Counted from the first letter of the stretch, positions 24,988 through 34,065 are shown. The stretch: DNA of 64,000 nucleotides from Allorhizobium pseudoryzae (GCF_011046245.1 NZ_CP049241.1:620001-684000); one strand, 5' to 3'. Numbers and translations are program-made. Notes: generated by a model from the sequence alone, not told the origin.

Positions 24988-27198
24988 ATGTCCAAAGGAA
25001 AGAAGATGACCGAATACACTCCGATCACCGAAATGGGCCCACTAGACCGTTTCACCTACCGTGGCACCAACTGGGTCCCTGTTGACTACGACAGCAAGGA
25101 ATACCGTTTCCAACGGGAGACGGACCACCGTTTCGAGACGCGTATTTCCCACGCTGAAATCCGCCAGGCGCTGAAAAACGAGACGGCATCGGTCCACTAC
25201 AATTTCCACACCAAGACGGAGACGAAACTGCGCCATATCGTCGGCGACAAGCGCGTCGACGACTTCAAACCGCGTAACGTAGCCATCGCTCGTTTCCACG
25301 AAGCGTTGATCCTTCGCTATGAGCAGCATTGCGCGGAAACTGGTCGCAAGCTCCCCCGTAGCGAGAAACTTGCGGGTTTGCTCAAGAAATGGAGCCTCGA
25401 AATCCAGATCGAGGCCCAGGAACTGACAGAACAGGAGGGCACCAAGCGCAAGACGCGCTGCGATGCCAGCACGAGCTTTTTCAACACGCCATCGGTCCGC
25501 AGCTTTAACCGTCATTTTCGCGAGTACATGAGCTGCGGTCGTGATGTTCGCGCTCTCATTTACCGTCGCAATGGACCCGGGTTCCGCAATCAGAAGGTCG
25601 AATGCGCCGAGAGCTATGCGATCTGGCTGGAGGAAGCACGCAACTATGCCAGCCGTCGTAAGCCGTCGAAGGCGAAGCTGCTGCGTGATGTCCACGCCCG
25701 CATCGCGGAGGAGAACAAAAAACGCGTGGGGAATGCACCGCTCATTGCTCCCGGGCGCAAGCGTTTCGAAGCTCTGATTGATGCCATGGACGAATTCGAG
25801 GTCGTTGCGGGCCGTGAAGGGCTTCCATTCGCTCGTGCCCAGTTTAAGCCGAAGATGGATTCCTACGATACCGAACGTCCTGGCGAACGCGTCGAGATGG
25901 ACGATTGGAATGCCGATGCCATGACGGCCATGCAGACGTGCGGTTTCTTTCAATTGCTTCCCAAGGCAATCCAGGAATACCTGATCGACAACCCGCAACG
26001 CATTTGGTTCTGCGGTGCTGTGGACACGGCCACCAACTATGTGCTGGCACTCAAAGGAGGACGCAATCCGTCCTCGGCCCTTGTCGTCGATACCCTTGAA
26101 ATGGTGATGACCGACAAGACGGATATTGCCAAGCTGGTGGGTGCGAAGACCCCGTGGTTCGGCGTTCGTCCTGAGGTAGTCTACACTGACAACGGTTCGC
26201 CCTACATCGCCGACGCGACGCGTGATGCATTCCTCATGTGCAAGATTGCGTTGACGCGTCCACCCGCCGGTCAAGCGTGGAAGCGCCCCTTTATCGAGAG
26301 CCTGTTCAAAACGCTCGCGCGCGACATCATGATGTTCTTCGACGGACGCACCTTCTCGAACGTGGTGGAGAAGAACGACTATGACGCTGAAAAAAACGCG
26401 GCCCTGGCTGTCGACGAATTCATCAATCTGGTGATCCGCGCAATCTGCGACATCCACCACAACCGCCCGTCTGCACGCCTCAACAATCTGACGCCGCACG
26501 AAGCCTGGGTTCAGAAAACCAAAACCTATCGTGTACGTGCGATGCCCGGTCGCCACGAGAAGCGCCATATCTTCGGTGTGACGAAGAAACGCGTCATCGA
26601 CAGCGCTGGTGTGACGGTTCACGGAATTCCTTACAACTCTGATATTTTGCAAACCTTCCGCCGCAAGGATGGTTCTAAGGAATACCCGGTGCGCATCCAC
26701 CGCAACGATCTCTGGGCCGTGTCAGTCTTTACTGGGGAAGGTTGGCTGACGGTCGAAAATCGCATCGGTATGCCGACGAACATCTCTCTGGCAGAATGGT
26801 ACCTTGCCAAGCAGGACCTCAATCGCCGCAACGGGGTGAAGTCCGAAGCCAACCTGCCGATCATGTACGAGGCGATCAACGTCATGCGTCGTGCTGGTAC
26901 CAGCGCCGCAATGCGCGCGGGAATCTCCCTTCATACACTGCGCCCGGAAGAGATTTCGCACGCTACCGACCAGTTGTTCGAAGGCCGCCCGTTCACTGAG
27001 GAGGACAAGGTCGACGAGGTGGAACTGCACGAAGACGACATCGCCTACGACCCGCTTCACGACGGCTACGTCGGTCCCCAAGGCGGTGAGTTTGCCGGTC
27101 CTCCGACCATCGAGGAGATGCTTGAAGGCATTGCGGAAGCTGCCGCCTATTCCGACAACAACGATGATGAACCTTCGCATTTTGGAGAGATCGAATGA
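24988..27198 (+). CDS. tnsB: TnsB/Mu-type DDE transposase
   Basis: This protein of about 736 residues has the retroviral integrase-fold core: first Asp in GERVEMDDWNAD (about 305), a conserved VDTATNYVLAL strand, second Asp in VVYTDNGSPYIA (about 400) and Glu in KRPFIESLFKTLARD (about 435). N-terminal helical DNA-binding regions and a C-terminal Mu-type beta-barrel segment (KRVIDSAGVTVHGIPYNS) flank it. TnsB binds the end repeats and joins 3' ends to target. I start at ATG 24988; ATG 25006 is also possible. Its stop overlaps the tnsC start (ATGA). Confidence 0.92.
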   Translation: MSKGKKMTEYTPITEMGPLDRFTYRGTNWVPVDYDSKEYRFQRETDHRFETRISHAEIRQALKNETASVHYNFHTKTETKLRHIVGDKRVDDFKPRNVAIARFHEALILRYEQHCAETGRKLPRSEKLAGLLKKWSLEIQIEAQELTEQEGTKRKTRCDASTSFFNTPSVRSFNRHFREYMSCGRDVRALIYRRNGPGFRNQKVECAESYAIWLEEARNYASRRKPSKAKLLRDVHARIAEENKKRVGNAPLIAPGRKRFEALIDAMDEFEVVAGREGLPFARAQFKPKMDSYDTERPGERVEMDDWNADAMTAMQTCGFFQLLPKAIQEYLIDNPQRIWFCGAVDTATNYVLALKGGRNPSSALVVDTLEMVMTDKTDIAKLVGAKTPWFGVRPEVVYTDNGSPYIADATRDAFLMCKIALTRPPAGQAWKRPFIESLFKTLARDIMMFFDGRTFSNVVEKNDYDAEKNAALAVDEFINLVIRAICDIHHNRPSARLNNLTPHEAWVQKTKTYRVRAMPGRHEKRHIFGVTKKRVIDSAGVTVHGIPYNSDILQTFRRKDGSKEYPVRIHRNDLWAVSVFTGEGWLTVENRIGMPTNISLAEWYLAKQDLNRRNGVKSEANLPIMYEAINVMRRAGTSAAMRAGISLHTLRPEEISHATDQLFEGRPFTEEDKVDEVELHEDDIAYDPLHDGYVGPQGGEFAGPPTIEEMLEGIAEAAAYSDNNDDEPSHFGEIE

Positions 27199-28196
27199 CC
27201 GACGCCAGCATCGCCATGAAAGTCCCCACCATGACCCCGTCGGACCGTAAGCTCCATCTCCATAAGCTGTACCTGCGCTACGCAAAATTTCATGAGGTCG
27301 GCGAGCACCTTGATGCGCTTATTGCCAACGCGAAAGCCTGCCGTGAGGGCGGTGGCTTCAAGGAACGCGCCCTCTTCGTGATCGGTGAATCTAATACGGG
27401 GAAGTCGCGCATGCTGGAGGAGCTTTTCCGCGAAAAGGCGAGCTTCCAACCGTACCGGGATGAGGAGGGCGAGTGGGTGCGCCCCTTGATCAGTATTGAA
27501 GCGCCGTCGCCGTGCAGTTCCAGGGAACTCGCACTGAAAATCCTGAAGGAGCTTGGTGCTGTCGTTCGCAAAAAACGAATTAGCAATCCGGAGCTGTATG
27601 ATTTTCTGAAAGATCAGTTGCGTGATCAGAAGGTGGAGTACCTGCATATCGACGAAATGCAGGACACGGTTCTCCACAACACGGAGTTCGCCATCAAATC
27701 CGTCCAGAGCGACGTGAAGAGCCTTCTCCAGATTAAGGACTGGCCCCTGCATGCCATTTTCTCTGGCGTCGATGAGTTGGCAAACTTCATCGAGGGAGGC
27801 GATGGCCAGATCGACAACCGCTCAAACACCGTTCGTCTTGAACTGTTGAAAGACCCAAGGGACCTGAGGGCGGCTGAACAGATTCTGTCCAATATCGTCG
27901 TTAAGCACGCAGGCCTTGAACCCGGCTGGGCTGAAAAGGACGAGCTTCCGGCACGCCTCATACTGGCAGGGCAAGGACGCTTCGGCACGATCTGTGACGA
28001 CGTCAAAAAAGCCTGCTTTGCCGCGATTGACGCTAATCGCCGCAAGGTCACTCTGTCTGATTTTGAAGGTGTGTACCAAATCCGCAAGGCACCGTTGCCC
28101 CAGGACAACCCTTTCCGTGGAACCAAGTGGAGGGACATCCTTCCACAGAATGCGCTCGCTGACAGGCGCAAACCAGTATCCAAACGAAAGAAGTGA
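27195..28196 (+). CDS. tnsC: TnsC-type AAA+ transposition regulator
   Basis: This 333-residue ATPase has Walker A FVIGESNTGKSRMLEEL (about 58-74) and Walker B VEYLHIDEMQDTV (about 148), with a later NIVVKHAGLE region. TnsC/TniB proteins form ATP-dependent filaments on DNA, link the TniQ-marked target to TnsA/TnsB and give target immunity. The gene overlaps tnsB by four bases and tniQ by one base, so the operon is tightly coupled. The Walker A text is GESNTGKS, the variant common in TniB-like ATPases. Confidence 0.9.
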   Translation: MTDASIAMKVPTMTPSDRKLHLHKLYLRYAKFHEVGEHLDALIANAKACREGGGFKERALFVIGESNTGKSRMLEELFREKASFQPYRDEEGEWVRPLISIEAPSPCSSRELALKILKELGAVVRKKRISNPELYDFLKDQLRDQKVEYLHIDEMQDTVLHNTEFAIKSVQSDVKSLLQIKDWPLHAIFSGVDELANFIEGGDGQIDNRSNTVRLELLKDPRDLRAAEQILSNIVVKHAGLEPGWAEKDELPARLILAGQGRFGTICDDVKKACFAAIDANRRKVTLSDFEGVYQIRKAPLPQDNPFRGTKWRDILPQNALADRRKPVSKRKK

Positions 28197-30013
28197 TGAT
28201 GTTCGGTTCAAAGCTTGCCCGCCAGGTCGCTCTCCATGATGACGAGTGCCAAGTAATGTTCGCTTCCAGGTTGGCGAAGGCCAACGGCTACCGTGACCTG
28301 GAAGAGTTTTGCTGGATGACCAGCCTGTCGCTGTCCGGCCTGCAGGCCATGAATGATGAGACCGCAGGCTTGTTGTCGGCTTGGTCTGGCGTCCCGGCAG
28401 CACGCCTCAGCAAGTTCGCATTGACCGGTAACAACGTGACGAGTTTCGGGGCGACATCCGTCCGGCGGTCACAGTTGGAAATGGCATCGCTCCGAGTTTG
28501 CCGCCATTGTCTCTGCCATGACATGCTTGCAGGGCACGGTCGCGCGGTAACACGTCCTTATGTTCGTGCTGTGTGGCGGTGGATGGCGATTGGCACATGT
28601 CCGATCCACGGGGGCGAACTTGAAGTGATCTCCGCAGACGATATCACCGCATGGATCGCACGGCGCGGTGACGCACTGGGTTTGAACCTTCCTGAAATTC
28701 GCGAGCCGGACCTGGCTGATGTCTACTTCTCTAACCGCGTGAACGGCGCAGGAAAGGCATCCGAGTTTCTGGACGAACTCCCGGCCTATGTGGCGGCAGA
28801 GTTCTGCACCGTCATCGGGCATTTTAAAAACCTTCCTGAGGACGGGCGTGCGCGAAACCGCATTCCGGATGGATTCATGAATGGCTCCAGCCGCCGGGAG
28901 GGCTTCCTGATTGCCAAGCAGGGCAAAGAAGCGGTCCTGTCTTTTCTCTCCCACCACGTTCATGCGGCTATCGAAACTGCCACCGAGTTCATGGATATCT
29001 ATGGCGTAGCACGTCGTTGGCTGCGGAAGTTCGTGGATGACCCTGACTATCGACCGGTCGTTGAGCTGTTTCAGCGCCACGCCGAGCAGCACATTCCCAT
29101 GGAGGCAGGCGATGTCTTCCTCACCGAAGTCAAGGAACGTCAAGTCCACACCGTTCGCTCTGCGGCCGTCGAGTACCAGCTTACAGCTGACCGGGTGACG
29201 AACGTAATCGAGAAATACGGCTTCACTACCGGCACCCCGGATGGTGGTGTTAAGGCCGCACGCGTGTTTCCTCGTGCAGCTCTGCATGAACAGCTGGTTC
29301 TGGAGACGCAGCTCCTCACGACACCTGAGGCAGCCAGCCTACTGGGCTGCACATGGCAATTCCTCGACATCCTGCTGCAGCAGGGACACCTGCCGTATCA
29401 TGCGAACTCGAAGGACTATGCAAGGGTATTCCGACGCATCTCTCGTGAAAGCGTGGCGCGCCTCATGGCACGGCTCAAGGCGCAACGAAACTGTATGTCA
29501 AACGAGGGACTTGTCTCGATCCACATCGCAACCACAATCTGCCATTGCAAGGTGTCCGAGATTGTTGCTCTCATTTTCGGCGGAAAGCTGACGAAGGTGT
29601 CGTGGTCAGGCGATGAGCTGCTCCTTAAGAACTTGCTCGTCGATCCCCAGGAGGTTCTTCCGCATGTGGCTCTTGATGAAGCGGATAACTATCTCGATGT
29701 TGCTGCCTTGGAGAAAGCACTGCGCACCACGACAGCCACAATCGATGAACTCCTCAAGCGTGAGTTCCTCCCAGTGCAGATGCGGCGTCACCCCCGGACT
29801 CGGGTCAACCAGCGTTTTGTCCATCCGGTTGCCGTCGAGCAATTTCTGGAGAAGCACATTTCATTGAGCACGATGGCCCGCGAGAATGGCAAACAGATTG
29901 CCGGTTTGAAACAGACGTTGGACAAGGAAGGGATCAAACCGATCTTTGAACCGACCGGCAAGATTGCCAGATTTTATCGAAGGTCTGAAGTTCAACGGCT
30001 TGGACTGGCGTGA
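28196..30013 (+). CDS. tniQ: TniQ/TnsD-like target-selection protein
   Basis: This 605-residue protein starts at ATG 28196, overlapping the tnsC stop (TGATG). The TniQ-type zinc-binding segment is VCRHCLCHDM (about 100) followed by GTCPIHGGEL (about 138). Long C-terminal helical regions with repeated HTH-like blocks (LTADRVTNVIEKYGF, LTTPEAASLLGCTWQFLDIL) follow, as in TnsD proteins that bind a specific attachment site. It is the only TniQ homologue in the element. Its stop is 177 bp from the right end, with a terminator between. By location the target may be next to tRNA-Thr. Confidence 0.85.
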   Translation: MMFGSKLARQVALHDDECQVMFASRLAKANGYRDLEEFCWMTSLSLSGLQAMNDETAGLLSAWSGVPAARLSKFALTGNNVTSFGATSVRRSQLEMASLRVCRHCLCHDMLAGHGRAVTRPYVRAVWRWMAIGTCPIHGGELEVISADDITAWIARRGDALGLNLPEIREPDLADVYFSNRVNGAGKASEFLDELPAYVAAEFCTVIGHFKNLPEDGRARNRIPDGFMNGSSRREGFLIAKQGKEAVLSFLSHHVHAAIETATEFMDIYGVARRWLRKFVDDPDYRPVVELFQRHAEQHIPMEAGDVFLTEVKERQVHTVRSAAVEYQLTADRVTNVIEKYGFTTGTPDGGVKAARVFPRAALHEQLVLETQLLTTPEAASLLGCTWQFLDILLQQGHLPYHANSKDYARVFRRISRESVARLMARLKAQRNCMSNEGLVSIHIATTICHCKVSEIVALIFGGKLTKVSWSGDELLLKNLLVDPQEVLPHVALDEADNYLDVAALEKALRTTTATIDELLKREFLPVQMRRHPRTRVNQRFVHPVAVEQFLEKHISLSTMARENGKQIAGLKQTLDKEGIKPIFEPTGKIARFYRRSEVQRLGLA

Positions 30014-30037
30014 CGACGCTTTCCATAATGAACGTTA

Positions 30038-30060
30038 AGCCCGCGAAAGCGGGTTTTTCT
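30038..30060 (+). terminator. Rho-independent terminator after tniQ
   Basis: CCCGC-GAAA-GCGGG (30040-30053) forms a stable tetraloop hairpin followed by TTTTTCTTT. It lies 25 bp after the tniQ stop and ends the tns operon inside the right end of the transposon. Confidence 0.88.
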
Positions 30061-30164
30061 TTGCCTATGAGGCAATCCGGGCCACCGATGATCGCACTTT
30101 CTGCAACGGACAGATGAACGATTTTCTTTCGGAACCCCAGGAAACCAAGGCTTTCATATTCATG

Positions 30165-30190
30165 AGGGACAAACCTTAGGGGCCGCACCA
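30165..30190 (-). repeat. Right terminal inverted repeat of the Tn7-like transposon
   Basis: Read on the minus strand this is TGGTGCGGCCCC then TAAGGTTTGTCCCT, matching the left end at 23 of 26 positions. It abuts TCAGG at 30191. Further in, on the same strand, CATCTGT, AAAGTGC and ATCGGTGGCCC repeat the inner left-end sites with wider spacing. Confidence 0.9.
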
Positions 30191-30195
30191 TCAGG
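30191..30195. repeat. Right target-site duplication TCAGG
   Basis: This pentamer is identical to 7019-7023 and flush with the right end. Joining 7023 to 30196 restores the presumed empty site. Confidence 0.88.
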
Positions 30196-30623
30196 CTGGT
30201 CCGCGAGGACGGCGGTGGCGTGACCGGCTTTGCCGGTGGTCCGCTCACGAAGCACGGCAACGTGCCGGCCTCGCATGGCGGCATGCATGACGGGCCGGCT
30301 TCCAGCCTACCGACGTGGCGAGGCTCCGAAAAACCGGTGGAACCTGTCGCGCGCTGCACCCCGCCCCATCAGAAAGCACGGGGCTCTCCATAAGGATTAT
30401 TTAATAAACATCCGTTAGGATTAAGAGATCGTCAGCCATCTTTGCTGCGACATCGGTTCCGGCATTGCCGCAGATCCGCTGAGCAAGGATGATGGATGTC
30501 GAGGCGCCGCCAGGCACGGCAGAGCCATGGGGGGCTGGATCCAGTCCCGCACAAGGCTGTCGCCATCACAGTCGGGTACGGCGCCAGGCAAGGTCCGCAA
30601 CCCCGCAACGGGAGGAAATTGGA
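30196..30623 (+). other. Intergenic region downstream of the transposon, before cheW
   Basis: About 430 bp of chromosomal flank with no gene I can support. It contains small hairpins, ACCGGC-TTT-GCCGGT (30223-30237) and GCACG-GCAA-CGTGC (30252-30265), and GGAGG at 30611-30615, the cheW ribosome-binding site. A plus-strand frame stays open from the junction to a stop near 30392 but has no start and an uninformative composition. Confidence 0.5.
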
Positions 30624-31097
30624 ATGAATGCGGTGCAGATGAGTGGTGACGAACTTCTGGAGATTATCGCGTTTCGCCTGCACTCCCAGGAATTCTGTGT
30701 CCGGACGACGTCGATCCGGGAAATTCGCGGCTGGGCACCGGTCACCCCGCTGCCGCACGCTCCTTACGATGTGATCGGTGTGATGAACCTGCGCGGCACG
30801 GTGATCCCGATCGTTGATCTTGCCGTGAAGCTCGGCATGCACAACACGGAAGTCAACGAGCGGTCCGCCATCGTGGTTGCCGATATCAACGGCATGACCG
30901 TCGGTCTGCTGGTCGATCGCGTGTCCGATATCATGACCATTCCGGCAAGCCGCCTGCAGCCGGTTCCGGCCGCGGCCGGTTCCAGCACGGCCTTCTCCGA
31001 TGGCCTGATTGCGCATGACAGCGGCATGATCTGCTTCCTGAACCTGGAGCGCATGTTCGGCACTGGCGGCGCGGACGACTGGGGCATGGTCGCCTGA
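30624..31097 (+). CDS. cheW: Chemotaxis coupling protein CheW
   Basis: This 157-residue protein begins MNAVQMSGDELLEIIAFRLH at ATG 30624, with GGAGG upstream. It shows the CheW SH3-like fold landmarks: FCVRTTSIREIRGWAPVTPLPHAP, DVIGVMNLRGTVIPIVDLA and VGLLVDRVSDIMTI. CheW links chemoreceptors to CheA in sensory arrays. It is isolated here rather than inside a che operon, as in several rhizobia that have a detached cheW. A terminator follows. Confidence 0.95.
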   Translation: MNAVQMSGDELLEIIAFRLHSQEFCVRTTSIREIRGWAPVTPLPHAPYDVIGVMNLRGTVIPIVDLAVKLGMHNTEVNERSAIVVADINGMTVGLLVDRVSDIMTIPASRLQPVPAAAGSSTAFSDGLIAHDSGMICFLNLERMFGTGGADDWGMVA

Positions 31098-31121
31098 TCC
31101 CTTCGCCATCGGCTTGATTTG

Positions 31122-31158
31122 AAAGGGCGCGGCTGCTCGGCAGCCGGCGCCCTTTTCG
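31122..31158 (+). terminator. Rho-independent terminator after cheW
   Basis: AAAGGGCGC and GCGCCCTTT pair around an inner GGCTGCTCGGCAGCC hairpin and end in TTTTCGTTTG. It lies 25 bp after the cheW stop and faces the convergent galE gene. Confidence 0.8.
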
Positions 31159-31173
31159 TTTGCTCTCTTGCCG

Positions 31174-32205
31174 TCAGAAATTGGCGGCAAGCCTGCGGTG
31201 GATCGCTCTCAGATCACCATACTGGCGCAGCGACAGCGAGCGTTCCCAGGCCAGCGCCGTCGAGACGATGTGATCGAGGTTGTCGTGCTTCGGCGCCCAG
31301 CCGAGAAGCCGGCGGGCCAGCGTCGAATCGGCAATGACCGCCGCCGCATCGCCTGGGCGGCGCGGGCCGTAATGGATGTCGAACTCGCCGCCCTCGATGC
31401 GCTTTACCGACTGAAGCACCTGCAGCACCGAATAACCCCGGCCATAGCCGCAATTGGCAATCAGCGGTTCGCCGCCACGGCGCAGGTAGGACAGCGCCAT
31501 CAGATGCGCCTCCACCAGATCGCTCACATGGATATAGTCGCGGATGCCGGTACCGTCCGCCGTCGGATAATCGGTGCCGAACACATCGACCGACGGCCGT
31601 TTGCCCAGCGCCGCTTCGCAGGCGATCTTGATCAGATGCGTAGCGCCTTCGGTGGAAAGCCCGGTGCGTCCCTTCGGATCAGCGCCGGCGACGTTGAAGT
31701 AGCGGAGCGCGACGAAACGGAACTTGTGGGCGCGAGCCGCATCGCGCAGCATCATTTCCGACATCAGCTTGGAGCGACCATAGGGGTTCTTCGGCACCGT
31801 CGGCGCGTTTTCGCGCACCGGCGCATCGTTCGGCTGATCCCCATAGACGGCGGCCGTCGAGGAGAAGACGAAATGCTCAATTCCCGCCTTGATCGCCGCA
31901 TCCGCCAGAAGGCCGGTCTTGGCCGTGTTGTTGTCGTAATATTCCAGCGGATTGGCAACCGACTGGGGAACGACGATCGACCCGGCAAAGTGCAGGATGG
32001 CGTCGATGCGGTTTTCGGAGAAGATCGTCTCCAGCAGGGCGAGATCGCCGACATCGCCCTGATAGAAGCGTGCGGCATCCGGCACCGCCCAGCGGAAGCC
32101 GGTGGACAGCCGGTCGAGCACGACGACGTCTTCGCCCGCATCCAGCAATGCCCACACCATATGACTGCCGATATAGCCCGCGCCTCCGGTCACCAGAACT
32201 GCCAT
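31174..32205 (-). CDS. galE: UDP-glucose 4-epimerase
   Basis: This short-chain dehydrogenase-type epimerase interconverts UDP-glucose and UDP-galactose for exopolysaccharide and LPS synthesis; in rhizobia it is often called exoB. The NAD motif VTGGAGYIGSHMV opens the protein, and Ser/Tyr/Lys follow in FSSTAAVYG and NPYGRSKLMSE. LRYFNVAGADP and RDYIHVSDLVEAH are GalE signatures. I start at MAVLVTGG (32205), giving about 343 residues, rather than at an upstream in-frame start at 32247. Confidence 0.93.
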   Translation of the reverse strand: MAVLVTGGAGYIGSHMVWALLDAGEDVVVLDRLSTGFRWAVPDAARFYQGDVGDLALLETIFSENRIDAILHFAGSIVVPQSVANPLEYYDNNTAKTGLLADAAIKAGIEHFVFSSTAAVYGDQPNDAPVRENAPTVPKNPYGRSKLMSEMMLRDAARAHKFRFVALRYFNVAGADPKGRTGLSTEGATHLIKIACEAALGKRPSVDVFGTDYPTADGTGIRDYIHVSDLVEAHLMALSYLRRGGEPLIANCGYGRGYSVLQVLQSVKRIEGGEFDIHYGPRRPGDAAAVIADSTLARRLLGWAPKHDNLDHIVSTALAWERSLSLRQYGDLRAIHRRLAANF

Positions 32206-32366
32206 CTCGATGCTCCCTGCCATTTTTGCTTGGCAGGATCGAAACACGCAGCCCCTTCACCAGTGATTACCGCGGGCCTTTTAGCTAAACTATTGTTGTT
32301 CCTTAGGAAAACAAAGCTTTTCGGATTTCCGTCAAATTGTATCGACTTTGACGCAGACCCGCACAC

Positions 32367-33533
32367 TCAGAGCTTCAGAATGTAGTCGCACAGCCGATCG
32401 GCCGCTTCCTTCACCTGAACCGGATCGCGCAGGAAGCAGGCCCGAAGGAAGGCACCGCCGCCCGGACCGAAGGCACTTCCCGGCGCCAGACCGACCAGCG
32501 TCTTGTCGACGATATCGAAGGCCGCCTTGCGCGGGTCATCGATGCCGTCGATCTTCAGGAAGGCATAGATCGCGCCGTCCGGCTTCAGCGTCTGCACCCG
32601 GTTGGTGGCGATCAGCGCATCGCACAGAACGTCGCGCGAGGTGCGGGCCCGTTCGATGTTGGAGCGCAGGAAGTCGTCGCCCTGGTCAAGCGCGGCAATC
32701 GCACCGCGCTGCATGAAGGGCGTGAGGCCCGAGCTCGAATACTGGATGAGGTTTTCCAGCACCTGGCCGATTTCCGGCGGCGCCAAGAGCCAGCCGACAC
32801 GCCAGCCGGTCATCGACCAGTTCTTGGAGAACGAGTTGGCATAGATGATCCGCTCGCCCTCGTCCTGGATGTCGAGGAAGGACGGCGCGCGCTGCCCGTT
32901 GAAATAATAGAGCGCGTAGATCTCGTCGGCGATGATCCAGATCCCGTGCTTGCGGGCAAGCGCCAGGATCGCCTTCAGGTCGTCCTGCGTGGCCGTCCAG
33001 CCGGTCGGGTTCGACGGCGTGTTGATGAACAGGGCCTTGGTCTTCGGCGTGATGGCGCTTTCGATCTTGGCGACATCGAGCGACCAGCCGCCCCCGACGA
33101 AATCGACCGGCACCGGCACAGCCTTTGCACCGGCAATGCCGATCGCGGCGACGATGTTCGGCCAGCTCGGCGTCAGATAGATGATCTCGTCGCCCGGCGC
33201 CGTCAGCGCCTGGACGGACAGCGTGATCGCGTGCATGCCGGAGCTGGTGGCGAAGAAATGCTCGCGCGGCAGGCTGACGCCGAAATGACGCTGGTAGTAG
33301 CGCGACAGCGCATCGCGCAGTTCCGGCAGGCCGCGCTGCCAGGTGTAGAAGGTCTCGCCGGCATCCAGCGAATCCTTGGTGGCCTGGTTGATGAAGGCGG
33401 GGCTTGGGAGATCCCCCTCGCCGGCCCACAGCGGAATGAGGCCGGGGCGGCCGCGCGCGTAGTTGACGAGTTCGACAATACCACTCTGGGGGGCGGCGAG
33501 TGCGCGGGGGCTCAGACTTTCCATCAGGGTCAT
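32367..33533 (-). CDS. PLP-dependent aminotransferase, class I/II
   Basis: This fold-type I aminotransferase of about 388 residues has LWAGEGDLPSPAF near the N-terminus, INTPSNPTGW, WIIADEIYALYYF with the cofactor-ring Asp, and NSFSKNWSMTGWRVGW with the PLP lysine; FLRACFLRD has the carboxylate-binding Arg. The substrate is uncertain; aspartate- or kynurenine-type branches are possible. The start at MTLMESLSP (33533) is preferred. It follows mscL on the same strand, separated by a palindrome. Confidence 0.88.
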   Translation of the reverse strand: MTLMESLSPRALAAPQSGIVELVNYARGRPGLIPLWAGEGDLPSPAFINQATKDSLDAGETFYTWQRGLPELRDALSRYYQRHFGVSLPREHFFATSSGMHAITLSVQALTAPGDEIIYLTPSWPNIVAAIGIAGAKAVPVPVDFVGGGWSLDVAKIESAITPKTKALFINTPSNPTGWTATQDDLKAILALARKHGIWIIADEIYALYYFNGQRAPSFLDIQDEGERIIYANSFSKNWSMTGWRVGWLLAPPEIGQVLENLIQYSSSGLTPFMQRGAIAALDQGDDFLRSNIERARTSRDVLCDALIATNRVQTLKPDGAIYAFLKIDGIDDPRKAAFDIVDKTLVGLAPGSAFGPGGGAFLRACFLRDPVQVKEAADRLCDYILKL

Positions 33534-33570
33534 GCAAGGGTTCTCCATCTGGAGCTCTCATAACGCAAGC

Positions 33571-33601
33571 GCTCACCGAAATCTCATGAGATTCGGTGAG
33601 C
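33571..33601. promoter_or_regulatory. 31-bp palindrome between mscL and the aminotransferase gene
   Basis: GCTCACCGAA pairs with TTCGGTGAGC (10 bp), and the centre TCTCATGAGA is itself palindromic, with one unpaired A. It lies 38 bp upstream of the aminotransferase start and 36 bp after the mscL stop. There is no T-run on either side, so an operator is as likely as a terminator. Confidence 0.5.
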
Positions 33602-33636
33602 GACGGATCGGATTTGGTGATGGATGGGGAAGCGCG

Positions 33637-34065
33637 TCAGCGGCTCTTCAAGAGGTCGCGAATTTCCGTCAGCAGCTGCACATCGGCCGGCGGTGGTGCC
33701 GGGGCTGCTTCCGCCGGCTTCTTTTCTTCGGCAAGGCGAATGCGGTTCACCAGCTTCACCATCAGGAAGATGATCCAGGCGAGGATCATGAAATTGATGA
33801 TGACGGTGATGAAGCTACCATAGGCGAACACCGCGCCCTGCTCCTTCGCCGCCGCTAGCGTGGTGGCCGTGACCTTGTCATTCAGCGCAATGAAATAGTT
33901 CGAGAAGTCGATGCCGCCGATGATCACACCCACGACCGGCATGACGATGTCGTTGACCAGCGAATTGACGATGCCGGTAAACGCCCCGCCGATGATGATA
34001 CCGACCGCAAGATCGATCACATTGCCCTTTGCTATGAACGACCGAAACTCACCGACCATCGACAT
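33637..34065 (-). CDS. mscL: Large-conductance mechanosensitive channel MscL
   Basis: This 142-residue inner-membrane protein is typical Msc[38 protein letters not shown] forms TM1, [25 protein letters not shown] forms TM2, and a short charged C-terminal helix follows ([14 protein letters not shown]). It forms a homopentameric pore that opens under membrane tension during hypo-osmotic shock. The gene is divergent from the histidine kinase gene at 34277. Confidence 0.97.
   Translation of the reverse strand: MSMVGEFRSFIAKGNVIDLAVGIIIGGAFTGIVNSLVNDIVMPVVGVIIGGIDFSNYFIALNDKVTATTLAAAKEQGAVFAYGSFITVIINFMILAWIIFLMVKLVNRIRLAEEKKPAEAAPAPPPADVQLLTEIRDLLKSR

Larger units (their letters stand above)
7024..30190 (+). 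mobile_element. Tn7-like transposon (TnsABC-TniQ) carrying defence-like cargo
   Basis: The 23,167-bp element is bounded by matching terminal inverted repeats (7024-7049 and 30165-30190) and a 5-bp TCAGG duplication. It encodes a TnsA-like endonuclease, a TnsB/Mu-type DDE transposase, a TnsC-type AAA+ regulator and one TniQ/TnsD-like target selector at its right side (24247-30013). The remaining 16 kb is accessory cargo with many conflict-system genes. No Cas genes, crRNA or integrase are present. It lies just downstream of tRNA-Thr. The tns operon reads outward toward the tRNA-distal end, unlike classical Tn7, where tnsA is the gene nearest its end. Confidence 0.9.

Noticed and set aside
25042..26700. 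A 552-codon minus-strand frame
   Set aside because: It is antisense to tnsB, which has a full DDE signature; the antisense frame has none.
24083..30013. A CRISPR-associated (CAST) transposon
   Set aside because: No Cas gene, CRISPR repeat or crRNA-like sequence is present; only TnsABC and one TniQ.
24247..30013. The tnsA side as one transposon end
   Set aside because: No terminal-repeat sequence lies near 23652-24082; both matching ends are at 7024 and 30190.
7027..30187. Transposon ends at the TGT/TGC positions (7027 and 30187), the classic Tn7 terminus
   Set aside because: With those ends the flanking pentamers differ (GGTGG versus CCATC). Moving to TGGTG gives a perfect TCAGG duplication, so 7024 and 30190 are better.
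30489..30623. A riboswitch or extra N-terminal part before cheW
   Set aside because: No cobalamin or other riboswitch core is visible, and GGAGG before ATG 30624 with the standard CheW start explains the gene.
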